Positions 9,830 to 20,957 of a stretch of 64,000 nt of DNA are shown piece after piece. The translations under genes were made by a program, and so were the position numbers. Under the pieces are notes generated by a model. It was not told the origin of the DNA, did not search any database, and saw only the letters and a list, made by a program, of their open reading frames with translations. The stretch's first letter is position 1; each line of letters starts with the position of its first letter. This stretch comes from Nannocystis pusilla (GTDB lineage: Bacteria; Myxococcota_A; Polyangia; Nannocystales; Nannocystaceae): NCBI RefSeq assembly GCF_026626665.1, contig NZ_JAPNKE010000002.1, positions 4,007,168 to 4,071,167 of the forward strand, read 5' to 3'.

Positions 9830-9863
9830 TGAAACGCGTTCTACACCCCTAGAACACGTTACA
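9830..9863. promoter_or_regulatory. Tandem KstR-like TetR operators upstream of P450
   Basis: Two 14-bp sites, TGAAACGCGTTCTA (9830-9843) and TAGAACACGTTACA (9850-9863), each match the published KstR consensus TnnAACnnGTTnnA at every fixed base. They are 20 bp centre to centre, about two helical turns, and together form a larger inverted repeat (AACGCGTTCTA / TAGAACACGTT). They lie 17 bp upstream of the P450 start, before its ribosome-binding site. Binding by the TetR gene at 7797-8402 is inferred. Confidence 0.8.
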
Positions 9864-10044
9864 TTCCGCCGCAAGCGCCGGCACCGCGCGAGAACGCGCA
9901 ATCTTCGCCCACGGCCCGAATCAGCCCCGCGGGCCGCGATCTGCGATCTCGCAAGCGGCCCGCGTTCGCGCGCGCTTCCGCGCCGGAGCGGCGTCGACCG
10001 CCCGCCCGGCGCCCCCGCGGACGGACCCGAGCTGCTCGAAGAGA

Positions 10045-10108
10045 CATGCCTCTTCAAGCATGTCCATGAAAGCATGTCCGATGTGCCATGTCCCCTCGAA
10101 CATGTCCC
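10045..10108. repeat. Five-unit 14-bp CATG array
   Basis: CATG at 10045, 10059, 10073, 10087 and 10101, all 14 bp apart; the last four read CATGTCC. It ends about 10 bp before the stop of the minus-strand GH13 gene, so it lies immediately 3' of that gene. The rest of the 9864-10117 gap shows no gene. Confidence 0.92.
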
Positions 10109-10117
10109 ATCACACTC

Positions 10118-12254
10118 TCACAGGCACGGATCGCCGGCCGGCAGCAGCACCCGCTGCGAGCGCGGCGCCATCGGCACCGACGCCGCCGGCGCGAGCGTGA
10201 ACGCCTCGCCGGTGAGCGCGTCGACGTACTCGCCTGGCTGCAGGGACAGGTCCGTCAGCGCCACCTCTCGCCCCTCCCCCGCCCGCGACACCAGCACCAG
10301 CGCGCGCTCCCCGCCGGCGTCGCCCGCTCGAACGCGTACGTGTCGCCCGTCACCGCCACCGCCCGCCGCGACCCGCGGAGCAGCGCGGGCGAGCAGCGGC
10401 GCAGCGTCCCGAGCCTGCGCGCGGTCGCCAGCAGCCGCGCCTGCGGCTCTGCCAGCCCGTCCCAAGCGGGCATCACCCGCCGGCAGTCGGGGTCCTGCCC
10501 GCCGGCCAGCCCGACCTCGTCGCCGTAATAAACGACAGGCAGCCCCGGCAGCGTCAGCACCAGCCCGAGCGCCAGCGCCTGGCGCTCGTACGGCAGCGCC
10601 GCGTCCGGCTGCGGCTCCGGGCTGGCCCACGGGTCCGACGCCGTCCCGCCCGCCGCCTCCGACACGAACCGCGTGACGTCGTGGTTGCCGATCATCCGCG
10701 TCAGCGTCCCGCCGCTGCCCGCGGTCTTCTCTTCGACCTCGACGAGCGACGCCTCGACCGCCGCGAAGCCGGCCGACTCGTGGGCGATCGCGTCGCGCAG
10801 CGCCCACATCAGCGGGAAGTCGAACACGCTGTCGAGCCCGTCGGGCCCCAGGTAGTAGCGGATCACCTCGATCCCCCACGCGCCCGGCCCGGTGAACACC
10901 TCGCCGACGAAGAAGCTCGCCTCGCGCGGCGCCAGCCGCTCGCGCACCTCCGCCGCGATCCGCCGGGTCGCCGCCCGCGGCATCATCGGCACCGCGTCGA
11001 CCCGCAGCCCGTCGAGGTCGAACGCCTCCGTCCACCACACCGCGTCCTCGTAGGCCCAGCGCAGCGCCTCCGGCCGCTCGAGCCGCACGTCGGGCAGGTA
11101 CGGGGTGAACCAGCACGTTTGGATGTAGCGCCCCCAGTCGCAGCTGCCGAGCCCGCACACGCATGGCGGATCGGACATGTTCCAAAGGTCTTGCGCCTGC
11201 GACTCGCGGTAGCGCGGGTTGTCCTCGTAGACGTGGTTGGGCACCAGGTCGAGCAGCACCCGCAGCCCGCGCGCGTGCGCGGCCGTCACCAGCGAGCGCA
11301 GCCCCGCCTCGCCGCCGATCCGCGGGTCCACTCCGCGCGAGTCGAGCGGCCAGTAGCCGTGGTAGCCCTCGTAGAGGTGCCCGTCGCCGCGGCCCTCGCG
11401 GGCCTCGACCGGATTCACGTACACCGGCGACAGCCACAGCGCAGTCGCCCCGAGCGCCTCGATCGCGTCGAGCTCCGCCTCGATGCCCGCCAAAGTCCCG
11501 CCCGCGCGTCCGCCCGGGCTCGCCGGCGGAGCGAGCGGCGCCCCGTCCGGTCCGCGGAAGCGGTCGATCATGATCTGATACAGCAGCCCCTCTTGCGGCC
11601 GCGCTGCCGCCGGCTCGACCCATCCGACCGCCCGCGCCCGCGCCTCGCGACCGGCCTCGTCGACCGCCACCAGCTCGAGCGAGTGCTTGCCGCGCGGCAG
11701 CCCGGCCCGCGCGATCGAGATCGATCCGCTCGCCGCGTCGATCGTCGCCGGCACCACCGTCCCGTCGCTCGCGCGGGCCTCCGCGCGCCGCAGCGGCGAG
11801 CCGTCGGCCGCCGCGAGCAGCCGCGCCGACGTCGTCCACTCCCGGTCGGCGTCGCCGTCACCCCATCGACCACCAGCTGCGGCTGCCCACAATCGGCGAT
11901 CCGCAGCAGCGACACCTCGAGGTCGTCCTGCTCCTGCCAGAACGTCGTCAGCGGGTTGTGGTCGTCGACGCGATCGACCCCGTCCTCGACGATCAAGTAG
12001 CCGTATTCGCCGGGCGGCAGCTCCACGCGGGCCACCTGCCACTCGGGGTCCTCCGCGCTCGCGCGCAGCGGGATCCCTGGCACGTACCACGAGTTCCACG
12101 AGCCCACGATCTCGAGCGTCGCCCCCGGGCGCTGCGGCTGGGCCCACACCGTCGCCGCGCAGTCGCGTCGCGGTGGAGCCGCGTCCTCGCACGCGGCGAG
12201 CCCGGCCGCGATCGCCGCGGCGGCGACTCGGGCGGACGTGCCTCGGCCCCACAT
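10118..12254 (-). CDS. GH13 alpha-amylase-family lipoprotein (second)
   Basis: Secreted glucan hydrolase, about 710 residues. ATG 12254 opens a lipoprotein signal (VAAAAIAAGLAACEDA, lipobox LAAC). An N-terminal beta-sandwich of the early-set/CBM48 kind follows (ATLEIVGSWNSWYVPG, LPPGEYGYLIVEDGVD). The GH13 barrel starts at GLLYQIMIDRFRGPDG; catalytic motifs are DGLRVDAV, VGEVFTG and MIGNHD, with GLPVVYYGDEVGLAGG near the end of the barrel. Cysteines in CVCGLGSCDWG suggest disulfides, consistent with export. Frameshifts near 11845 and 10315. It is convergent neither with P450 nor with the + strand transporter genes, but its substrate class fits the locus. Confidence 0.88.
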
Positions 12255-12351
12255 CGGCGCCCAGCGTATCACGACGGCGTCCGGCGCCGCCCGCTCCGTG
12301 CAGCCCCGTGCGCGTCTGCCTTGTCGTGCTACGGGTTTCACGGAGCCACTC

Positions 12352-12660
12352 ATGCAGTCACAACAGATGATCCAGGCCCTCGCGCAGATCACCTCCGACT
12401 TCCGCCGCGGCGACATGGACGCCGCCTACCAGGGCTATCGCGACCTGTTCAGCAACCCCGCCTTCGCCCAGGGCAGCGCCCAGGACCGCCGACACGCGCT
12501 GCGGCAGTTCGTCCACACGCAGGGCGCCCCGAGCGAGTTGACCCGGACCATGCGGGTCGCCCACGACACCGCGGTCGGGCCGCTCCAGGCCCTCGTCGCC
12601 GAGAGCGACGACCCCGGCGACCGCGAGCTGCTGAAGGCCCTGAAGCAGCGCCTCGGCTGA
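12352..12660 (+). CDS. Small hypothetical protein
   Basis: A 102-residue soluble helical protein (MIQALAQITSDFRRGDMDAAYQGYRDL...). The start is ATG 12352, chosen because GGAG lies at 12342-12345 with normal spacing; the upstream extension to 12238 overlaps the divergent amylase start and lacks such a site. No membrane segment, cysteines or known motif. It precedes the porin gene by 56 bp and could be co-transcribed with the maltodextrin genes, but nothing in its sequence indicates a sugar-related role. Confidence 0.6.
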   Translation: MQSQQMIQALAQITSDFRRGDMDAAYQGYRDLFSNPAFAQGSAQDRRHALRQFVHTQGAPSELTRTMRVAHDTAVGPLQALVAESDDPGDRELLKALKQRLG

Positions 12661-12716
12661 CCCCGCGATCCACGCTCGACAACCGTCGTCGCTTCGAGTA
12701 CCAATGCGACGACGCC

Positions 12717-14370
12717 GTGCGCTGCGATCTACGTCCTCTCCTGCCCCTCGCCGCCGCGCTCCTCGGCGTCGCCGTCTCACCGACGGCCGCTGCTCAGAGT
12801 CCGGCCGCGCCGCCCACCACCTCGCAGCCCACGGCCTCGACCCCGCCGGTGACCCCGGCTCCGAGCGAGCCCGGCTCCGGACCTGGCTCTGAGGACAGCT
12901 CGGTCCCCGTCGAGCCGGCGCCCGACGCCGTCCCGGCCGACGCCGCCGAGCCGGCGCCCACCGCCGAGAAGCCGCCCGAGGCCCCCGTGCCCGAGCCGGA
13001 GCCCAAGCCGGCCAAACCGGCCGCTCGCGGCCCGCACCCGCACGATCCGAACAGCCCGCCCGGCCTCGCCGACGGCTTCCACTTCGGCTCGTACGGCCGC
13101 GTCATCGCCGGCGGCGACGCGGGCGGGCGGGCCGGCCGCAACGGCGACATCGTCGCTCGCGGCTCGCGGCTCGACGAGGCCAATACGCCGAGCTCGAGCT
13201 GCGGCGCGAGGACTACTGGAAGTCGACCGGCGCCTACACGCGGATCGTCGCCACCACCGCCTTCGCCACCCCGATCTTCCACTACAACGGCCAGTTTGCC
13301 GCCTCGCTGGCGATCCGCAACCTCTACCTCGAGGTCCGCAACGCCGGCGTCAAGGGCCTGTCCTTTTGGGCAGGTTCTCGCATGTACCGCGGCGACGACA
13401 TCTACCTGCTCGACTTCTGGCCGCTCGACAACCTCAACACCATCGGCGGCGGCGTCGGCTACACCTTCAAGACCGGCACCGAGCTCAAGTTCCACGCCGG
13501 CCTCAATCAGCCGACCGATCCGTACTATCGCCAGACCATCCTGCGGCCGCCGGCCTACAATCAATTCGGCGCCGCCGAGGTCGCGATCCTCGATCGCCAG
13601 AAGCTCGTCAGCAGCCTCAAGCTGACCCACACCTGGCCGATCGGCGACAGCGCCGGCATCAAGGGCATCCTCTACGGCGAGCTCCACTACGTGCCCGAGG
13701 GCCAGCGCGAGATCGAGAGCAAGGTCTACGAGAACGTCCCCAAGGACAAGGGCTTCGTCGGCGGCGCCCAGCTCAGCGCCTTCACCGGCAAGCGCAGCAC
13801 CTACGTCAACCTCACCGCGCGGTTCGCCAGCGGCCTCGCGGCCTACGGCGAGCTCAACGCGCCGCGGCAGCTGCGGCCCGATCGCCTGACCACCGGCGCT
13901 TACGAGGCGCTCATCACCCTCAGCGGCAACTGGGAGCGCGGCCCGTTCGGCCTGCTGATGGGCTCCTATTATCGCCAGTTCCGCAACGCCAGCCGCTCGC
14001 TCGATTGGGACGACCTCAACGAGGGCATCGTCATCGTCCGCCCGCAGGTGTGGTTCGCCAAGATCGCCGGCGTCGCGCTCGAGGCCTCGTATCAGGCCCA
14101 GCAGCGCGGCGTCGCCACCGAGGCCGAGCCCAACCTGTTCAAGCCCGTGTTCGCGCAGATGGGCCGCTTCGGCCTCATCCCGTTCATCACCCCGGGCGGC
14201 CCGGGAGCGTTCCAGCGCCCGCACATCCGCCTGATCTACCTCCTCACCGTGCGCGACGCCGCCGCGCGCTCGTTCTACCCCGCCGAGGACGTGTTCGCCC
14301 GGCGAGGCATCGACCACTTCATCGGCGTCGGCGCCGAATGGTGGTTCGGGAGCACCAGCTACTTCGCTGA
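12717..14370 (+). CDS. Maltoporin-like outer-membrane porin
   Basis: Probable sugar porin of about 550 residues. The GTG start at 12717 gives a classical signal peptide (RPLLPLAAALLGVAVSPTAAAQS), then a Pro/Ala/Glu-rich periplasmic linker. The beta-barrel begins near FGSYGRVIAGGD. The stretch SRMYRGDDIYLLDFWPLDNLNTIGGG corresponds to the conserved RYYRR-D-H--DFY region of LamB/ScrY porins. The barrel ends in an aromatic strand (AEWWFGSTSYF), as outer-membrane proteins do. Frameshift near 13187 and probably a second just before the stop. An ATG at 12704 is an alternative start but would need another frameshift. Position next to amylase and ABC genes supports maltodextrin uptake. Confidence 0.8.
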
Positions 14371-14390
14371 CGCGGCCTCGGAGACTGACC

Positions 14391-16365
14391 ATGCCCGCTC
14401 GCCGACTCCTCGCCCTCGCCCTCGCCCCGACCCTGCTGGCCGCCGCCGGCTGCCTCCACTTCGACACCCTCGAAGAGCCCGTCAAGATGGCCACCCACGC
14501 GCAGGACTGGCGCGAGGCCGTCATCTACCAGGTGCTGATCGACCGCTTCGACGACGGCGACGACGGCAACAACTATTTGCTCGACCGCGAGAACATGGCC
14601 CGCTACCACGGCGGCGACTGGATCGGGCTCGAGAACCGGCTCGACTACATCCAGGAGCTGGGCGTCAACACCCTGTGGATCTCGCCGGTCATCAAGAACA
14701 TCGAGACCGACGCCAACGTCGACGGTTATCACGGCTACTGGGCCGTCGACCTGACCCAGCCGAACGCCCACTTCGGCAACCTCGACGACCTGCGCTCGCT
14801 GGTCCAGGCCGCGCACGAGCGCGACATGTTGGTGGTGATCGACATCGTCGCCAACCACATGGGTCAGCTGTTCTTCTACGACATGAACCTGAACGGCGTG
14901 CCCGACATCCTGCTGCAGGGCACCGGGACGCGGCCGCAGGGCACCCCCGTGCCGCCGGGCTTCGACCAGTCGGGCTTCACCCACATCACCGAGTACGACC
15001 CCGACTTCAACCCGCTCGGGATCCAGGCCTTCACCTCGCTGGGCCCGGCCGGGCCGGCGCCGGTCGTGTTCCCGTTCGACCCGAAGAGCGGCCACGTCAC
15101 GCCGATGCCGGCGCTCTTCCAGAACCCCGAGGTCTACAACCGCAAGGGTCGCACCTTCAATTACGACGACCCGCAGCAGCTGCTCACCGGCGACTTCCCC
15201 GGCGGCCTCAAGGACGTGAACACCACCCGCTGCGACGTCAAGCAGGCGTTCGTCGACTCGTACGCGCGGTGGATCGAGCTGACCGACGCCGACGGCTTCC
15301 GCATCGACACCGTCAAGCACGTCGAGCACGAGTTCTGGCGCTACTTCACCCAGCGGGTGCGCCAGCGGCTGGCGGCCCAGGGCAAGAGCAAGTTCTTCAT
15401 GTTCGGCGAGGCCTTCGACGGCCGCGACGACCTGGTCGGCTCGTTCACCAAGAACGACCTGCCGAGCGACGAGGAGCTCGCGCGCGAGAACTCGTGCGAC
15501 GACGGTCCGAAGCTCAGCGGCGACCAGCTCGACAGCGCCTTCTACTTCCCGCAGCACTACCAGGTGTTCCGCGACGTGTTCCAGGACGGCGCCTCGACCG
15601 ACCGGATCGCCAACCTGTGGGCCAACAAGACCGTCAACTACGGCACCGTCCCGCCGAAGGACAGCGCCGGCATCGCCCCGCACAAGGTCCTCGTCAACTT
15701 CATCGACAACCACGACGTCGCGCGCTTCCTCTACTTCGCGCGCGAGCGGGTCGACGCCCACCCGGCCTTCGCCGGCAAGTCGGTGCGCGACAAGGAGCTG
15801 CGCCTGCGGGCCATGCTGCAGAACGCCCTGCTCATGCTCATGACCGCCGAGGGGGTGCCCTGCCTCTACTACGGCACCGAGCTCGAGTACCGCGGCGGCA
15901 ACGACCCGAGCAACCGCGAGGACATGTGGCGGCCCTACCCCTATTTGGGCGAGACGACCCCGCCGCCGGCCTTCGACACCACCGGGCCGACCTTCGTCTT
16001 CACCAAGAAGCTGCTCGCTTACCGCAAGAAGCTGGCGGCGCTGCGCCGCGGCGACACCAAGGTCGTGTGGTCGACCACGCGCACCGGCGACGAGTCGGAC
16101 GCCGGCATCTTCGCCTTCGAGCGCGCCGGCGGCGAGGCCGGCAACAACTACGTGCTCGTCGTGTTCAACACCAACCAGAACCACGACAGCCGCACCCAGT
16201 TCGAGGGCGCCGCCATGACCGTCTCGGCCCCCGCGGGCGCGGTGCTGGTCGACGTCCTCGGCGGCAACAAGAAGTACACCGTCGGCGCCGGCGGCACCCT
16301 CGACCTCACCCTCCCGCCGGTCTCCGGCATGCTCCTGGTCCCGCAGCAGGACGTCCGACGCCTCG
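14391..16365 (+). CDS. GH13 alpha-amylase-family lipoprotein (third)
   Basis: About 650 residues, exported lipoprotein ([16 protein letters not shown], lipobox AAGC). The barrel starts [21 protein letters not shown]; catalytic residues lie in [16 protein letters not shown] and [25 protein letters not shown] and a C-terminal beta domain ([18 protein letters not shown]) follow. A long insert with [14 protein letters not shown] sits in domain B. The first 655 codons have no frameshift. The frame shows no stop at the end and runs into malK, so a base is probably lost just before 16366. Start ATG 14391. It lies between porin and transporter and probably generates oligosaccharides at the cell surface or in the periplasm. 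Confidence 0.9.
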
Positions 16366-17439
<1,074 letters not shown>

Positions 17440-17440
17440 A

Positions 17441-17547
17441 CATGCTCTCAAAACCATGTCCTTTCGCGCATGTCCTGGACGACATGTTCAGGAGGCCCGG
17501 TTGTTGAGGGGCGCGGCCTTCGGCGCATGTTCCGTGGGACATGTCCT
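17441..17547. repeat. 14-bp CATG array spanning malK-malEF junction and signal peptide
   Basis: CATG at 17441, 17455, 17469 and 17483 (exact 14-bp phase), then 17526 and 17540 (again 14 bp) inside the next gene. The first block ends at the AGGAGG ribosome-binding site (17490-17495). The second block encodes A-C-S-V-G-H-V-L-G within the signal peptide. Confidence 0.92.
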
Positions 17548-19703
17548 CGGGGCCCTGTGCTTCCTCATCGCCGCCCTCGCCCCCGCGCTCGCGCGGGCCG
17601 ACGAGCTGCGGCTGTGGCACGCCTACCGCGACGCCGAGGCGGCCGCGCTGGTGGCAATGTAGAGGACTTCGCCGCGCGCACCGGCCACCGCGTCGAGCTG
17701 CTGGCGGTCGCCCACGAGAGCTTCGGCAGCAAGCTCGCGGCCACCATCCCGCGCGGCCAGGGCCCGCACGTCTTCATCGACTCGCACGAGCGCCTCGGCG
17801 ACTACCGCCTGCGTGCCCTCGTCGGCGACGCCGGGGCAGCGCTCGATCCCGACGCCGTCTACACCGCCCAGTCGCTGGCCGCGGTCACCCAGGACGGCGC
17901 GCGCTGGGGCGTCCCGCTGAGCGCCAAGTCGGTCGCGCTGTTCGTCAACACCGCCCTCGTCGACGACGTCCCGCCCACCCTCGAGGGCATCGCCGCCCTG
18001 CAGCTGCCCCCCGGCGTCTACCCGCTGGCCTACGAGGCCCAGAGCGCCTACGGCCACATGCCGCTGCTCGCCGCGTTCGGCGGGCGCATGCTCGCCGAGG
18101 ACGCCAGCTTCGGCTTCGTCGGCCCCGCCGCCGCGCGCTCGCTCGCCTTCGCCAAGGAGCTCGTCGATCGCGGCGCCGTCCCGCGCGACGCCGACGGCGC
18201 CCTCGTCTCCGACCTGTTCCGCTCGGGCCGGGCCGCCTTCGCCATCAGCGGCCCGTGGCTGGTCGGTCAGCTCGCCGGCGTCGACTTCGCCTGGCGCGTC
18301 GTGCCGCTGCCGATCGTCGGCGAGACCGGCCAGCCGATGCGCCCGCCGCTGACCGTCGAGGCCGCCATGCTGTCGCCGCAGGGGGCCGCCTCGCCCGCCG
18401 CGATCGACCTCGCCCGCGCCCTCGGCAGCGCCGACGCGGCCGCCCTGCGCCAGCGCCTCGCCGGCACCCTGTCCGTGAGGACAGACGTACCTGTCCCCGA
18501 GGACAGCCCGGTCCTCGCCGGCTTCCGCGCCCAGGCCGAGCTGGCCGCGCCGATGTCCGCCGATCCGGCCATGCGCTCGACCTGGGAGCCGGCCTTCCGC
18601 GCGATCCGCAAGGTCCTGCGCGGCCAGGCCGAGCCCGCCGACGCCCTCGCCGAGGCCGCCCGCCGCTTCGCCGACGTCCGCCGCCCGCCGCCCGCCGCCG
18701 CCTCGCCGACCCCGCGCTGCTGGTGCTCGGCCTCGGCATGCTGCTCGTCGCCTTCCACCTGGTCCGCCGCGCCCGCGACCCCGACGCCCGCCGGGCCCTG
18801 CGCGCCTCGCTGCCGGCCTACCGCTACGTCGCCCACAGCGTCGTCGTCGTCGGCCTCCTGGTGTTCATCCCCTTGATCGTCGGCGCCGCCACCTCGCTGT
18901 TCGCCGGCCGCCCGGGCGAGGGCTACTACGTCGGCCTCGCCAACTTCGTCGAGATCCTCACCGCCCGCGGCGGCCCCTTGCTCGCCACCGGCTCGTTCTG
19001 GTTCGTCCTCCTCGTCACCTTCCTGTGGACGGCCGTCAACGTCGTCCTCCACCTCGGCATCGGCCTCGCGCTCGGCCTCGTGCTGTCGCGCCCGACCCTG
19101 CGCCTGCGCGCGCTCTACCGCGTGCTCCTGATCCTGCCCTGGGCCGTCCCCAGCTACGTCACCGCCCTGGCGTGGAAGGGCATGTTCCACCAGCAGTACG
19201 GCGCGGTCACCGGCCTCATCTACGCGATCAACGACTGGTTCGGCGCCAGCATCGAGCCCATCGCCTGGTTCTCGCGCTTCGCCACCGCCTTCGCCGCCAA
19301 CGTCGCCACCAACGTGTGGCTCGGCTTCCCCTTCATGATGGTCGTCACCCTCGGCGCGCTCACTGCAGTGCCCGCCGACGTGCTCGAGGCCGCCGAGGTC
19401 GACGGCGCCACCCGCTGGCAACGGCTGACGCGCGTCACCCTGCCGATGATCCGTCCGGCCCTCGCCCCCGCCGTCACGCTCGGCGCGATCTGGACCTTCA
19501 ACATGTTCAACGTCGTCTTCCTCGTCTCGGGCGGCGACCCCGACGGCTCGACCGACATCCTCGTCAGCGAGGCGTACCGCTGGGCCTTCACCCGCGAGGC
19601 CCAGTACGGCTACGCCGCCGCCTACGCCGTCCTGATCTTCCTGCTCCTGCTCGTCACCACCCGCCTGCCCGCCTGGCTGGCGCGCAAGGGGGCCGGGCGA
19701 TGA
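17504..19703 (+). CDS. Fused maltose-type solute-binding protein and MalF-like permease
   Basis: Single long gene joining two importer parts, about 730 residues. The start is TTG 17504, 8 bp after AGGAGG; the signal peptide (LGALCFLIAALAPALARADE) contains a repeat unit. Residues ~35-390 are a periplasmic solute-binding domain (ELRLWHAYRDAEAAALV; AISGPWLVGQLAGVDF). After a Pro/Ala linker the chain enters membrane (ALLVLGLGMLLVAFHLV, VVVVGLLVFIPLIVGAATSLF) and continues as a MalF permease with the EAA loop LEAAEVDGATRWQRLTRVTLP. Frameshifts near 17655 and 18707; no stop separates the halves in the corrected frame. Two CCTGTCC hairpins (18468, 18490) lie in the binding domain. Confidence 0.8.
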
Positions 19704-19840
19704 ACCCCTCCGCTCGCCGGCCCCGCGATTTCGCCCGCGCCGGCGTCGCCACCTTCGGACATGTCCTCGCGGTCATGCTCCCGCGACCAGGTCGCTTCGG
19801 ACATGTCCGAAGCGCCATCTCGGCCGAGGTGACGCGATGA
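19700..19840 (+). CDS. Possible 46-residue coupling ORF made partly of repeats
   Basis: ATG 19700 overlaps the permease stop (ATGA), and its TGA at 19838-19840 overlaps the malG ATG in the same way. The product is basic (MNPSARRPRDFARAG...) and contains F-G-H-V twice, encoded by CATGTCC repeats at 19760 and 19802. The double ATGA overlap would keep translation coupled across the inserted repeats. No protein evidence; it may simply be spacer, or a displaced malG N-terminus. Confidence 0.35.
   Translation: MNPSARRPRDFARAGVATFGHVLAVMLPRPGRFGHVRSAISAEVTR
19760..19809. repeat. 14-bp CATG array between malF and malG parts
   Basis: CATG at 19760, 19774 and 19802 with a CAGG variant at 19788; all four are in one 14-bp phase. 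Two units contain the full palindrome GGACATGTCC. Confidence 0.9.
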
Positions 19841-20715
19841 GCCCGTCGGGACAGGGTCGAAAGGTCAGCCTCGCCGAGTCGATCGGCGCCCACCTGCTGC
19901 TCGTCGTCGCCGTCGCCTTCGCGCTCTATCCGCTGCTGTGGGTCGTCTCGCTCGCGTTCTCCGGCGCGGTCGAGCCGACCCCGCGGGTCTTGCCGGTCCC
20001 GCTCGAACCCACCCTCGAGCACCTGCGCGGCGTCGCCTTCTCCACCCTCGAGGTCCCGGGCGAGCCCGACCGGTGGCTGTTCGGCCTGCAGCTCGCCAAC
20101 TCGATCGTCATCAGCCTCGCCACCGCCCTCGTCGGCGTCGTCATCGCCGTGCCGACCGCCTACGCCTTGGCCCGCTTCGAGTTCGTCGGCAAGGAGGGCG
20201 GCGTGCGGGCCCTGCTGGCCACGCAGATGTTCCCCGCGGTCGCCAGCGCGATCCCCCTCTACATCATCCTCGACGGCCTCGGCCTGCTCGGCACCCGCTC
20301 GGGCCTCGTCCTCTGCTACGCCACCACCGCCGTGCCGTTCGCCATCTTCCAGCTGCGCGGCGCCTTCGAGACCATCCCGCGCGACCTCGAGGAGGCCGCC
20401 ATGGTCGACGGCGCCACCCGCTTCGAGGCCTTCCGCAAGGTCGTCCTGCCCGCCGCCCGCCCGGCCATCGCGGTCACCGCCCTGTTCGCCTTCATGAGCG
20501 CCTACAACGAGTTCGTCCTGGCGCACACGATGCTCGGGCGCGAGGAGATGTACACCGTCCCGGTGGTCCTGCAGCGCTACATCTCCGAGTTCAGCGCCGA
20601 CTGGCCCAAGTTCGCCGCCGGCTCGCTGATCGTCTCGATCCCGGTGATGATCCTCTTCTACATCGCCCAGCGGCACCTCATCGCCGGCCTCACCGCCGGC
20701 GGCGTGAAGGGCTGA
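19837..20715 (+). CDS. malG: MalG-like ABC sugar permease
   Basis: A 292-residue inner-membrane permease of the CUT1 family, partner of the fused MalEF and MalK proteins. Six membrane segments are visible, beginning LLLVVAVAFALYPLLWVVSLAF. The periplasmic loop after it carries VPLEPTLEHLRG, and the EAA motif that contacts MalK is EEAAMVDGATRFEAFRKVVLP. The C-terminus ends RHLIAGLTAGGVKG, the standard MalG ending. ATG 19837 is 4 bp overlapped with the preceding short frame. The gene is free of frameshifts, and a T-rich hairpin follows. Confidence 0.92.
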   Translation: MSPSGQGRKVSLAESIGAHLLLVVAVAFALYPLLWVVSLAFSGAVEPTPRVLPVPLEPTLEHLRGVAFSTLEVPGEPDRWLFGLQLANSIVISLATALVGVVIAVPTAYALARFEFVGKEGGVRALLATQMFPAVASAIPLYIILDGLGLLGTRSGLVLCYATTAVPFAIFQLRGAFETIPRDLEEAAMVDGATRFEAFRKVVLPAARPAIAVTALFAFMSAYNEFVLAHTMLGREEMYTVPVVLQRYISEFSADWPKFAAGSLIVSIPVMILFYIAQRHLIAGLTAGGVKG

Positions 20716-20719
20716 GCCG

Positions 20720-20762
20720 CCCGCCGATTGGCGGCAGCGTGATCGGCCGCGGGGTTTTTTTC
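20720..20762 (+). terminator. Probable terminator after malG
   Basis: GC-rich dyad elements (CCGCCGAT ... ATCGGCCGCGG, imperfect) lie 5-35 bp after the malG stop and are followed by a run of seven T. This is the longest T-run in the region and fits the end of the maltodextrin transport operon. Confidence 0.55.
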
Positions 20763-20957
20763 GGCCCGCGAAACACAATGCCCATACCGGCCGGAACGCC
20801 GGTTTTCGCCGCCGCTGCGCGGCTGAGGTCGTCGGCCCCTGCCATGCGTCGCGCGGTTCCGCCCGCGCTTTCGCCAGATTTCACCCAGCGCGTGAATCCA
20901 ACCCGCCATCCACGGATTCCAAAGCCTCGCCCGAACAACCGTCCCTGGAGGACCCGA

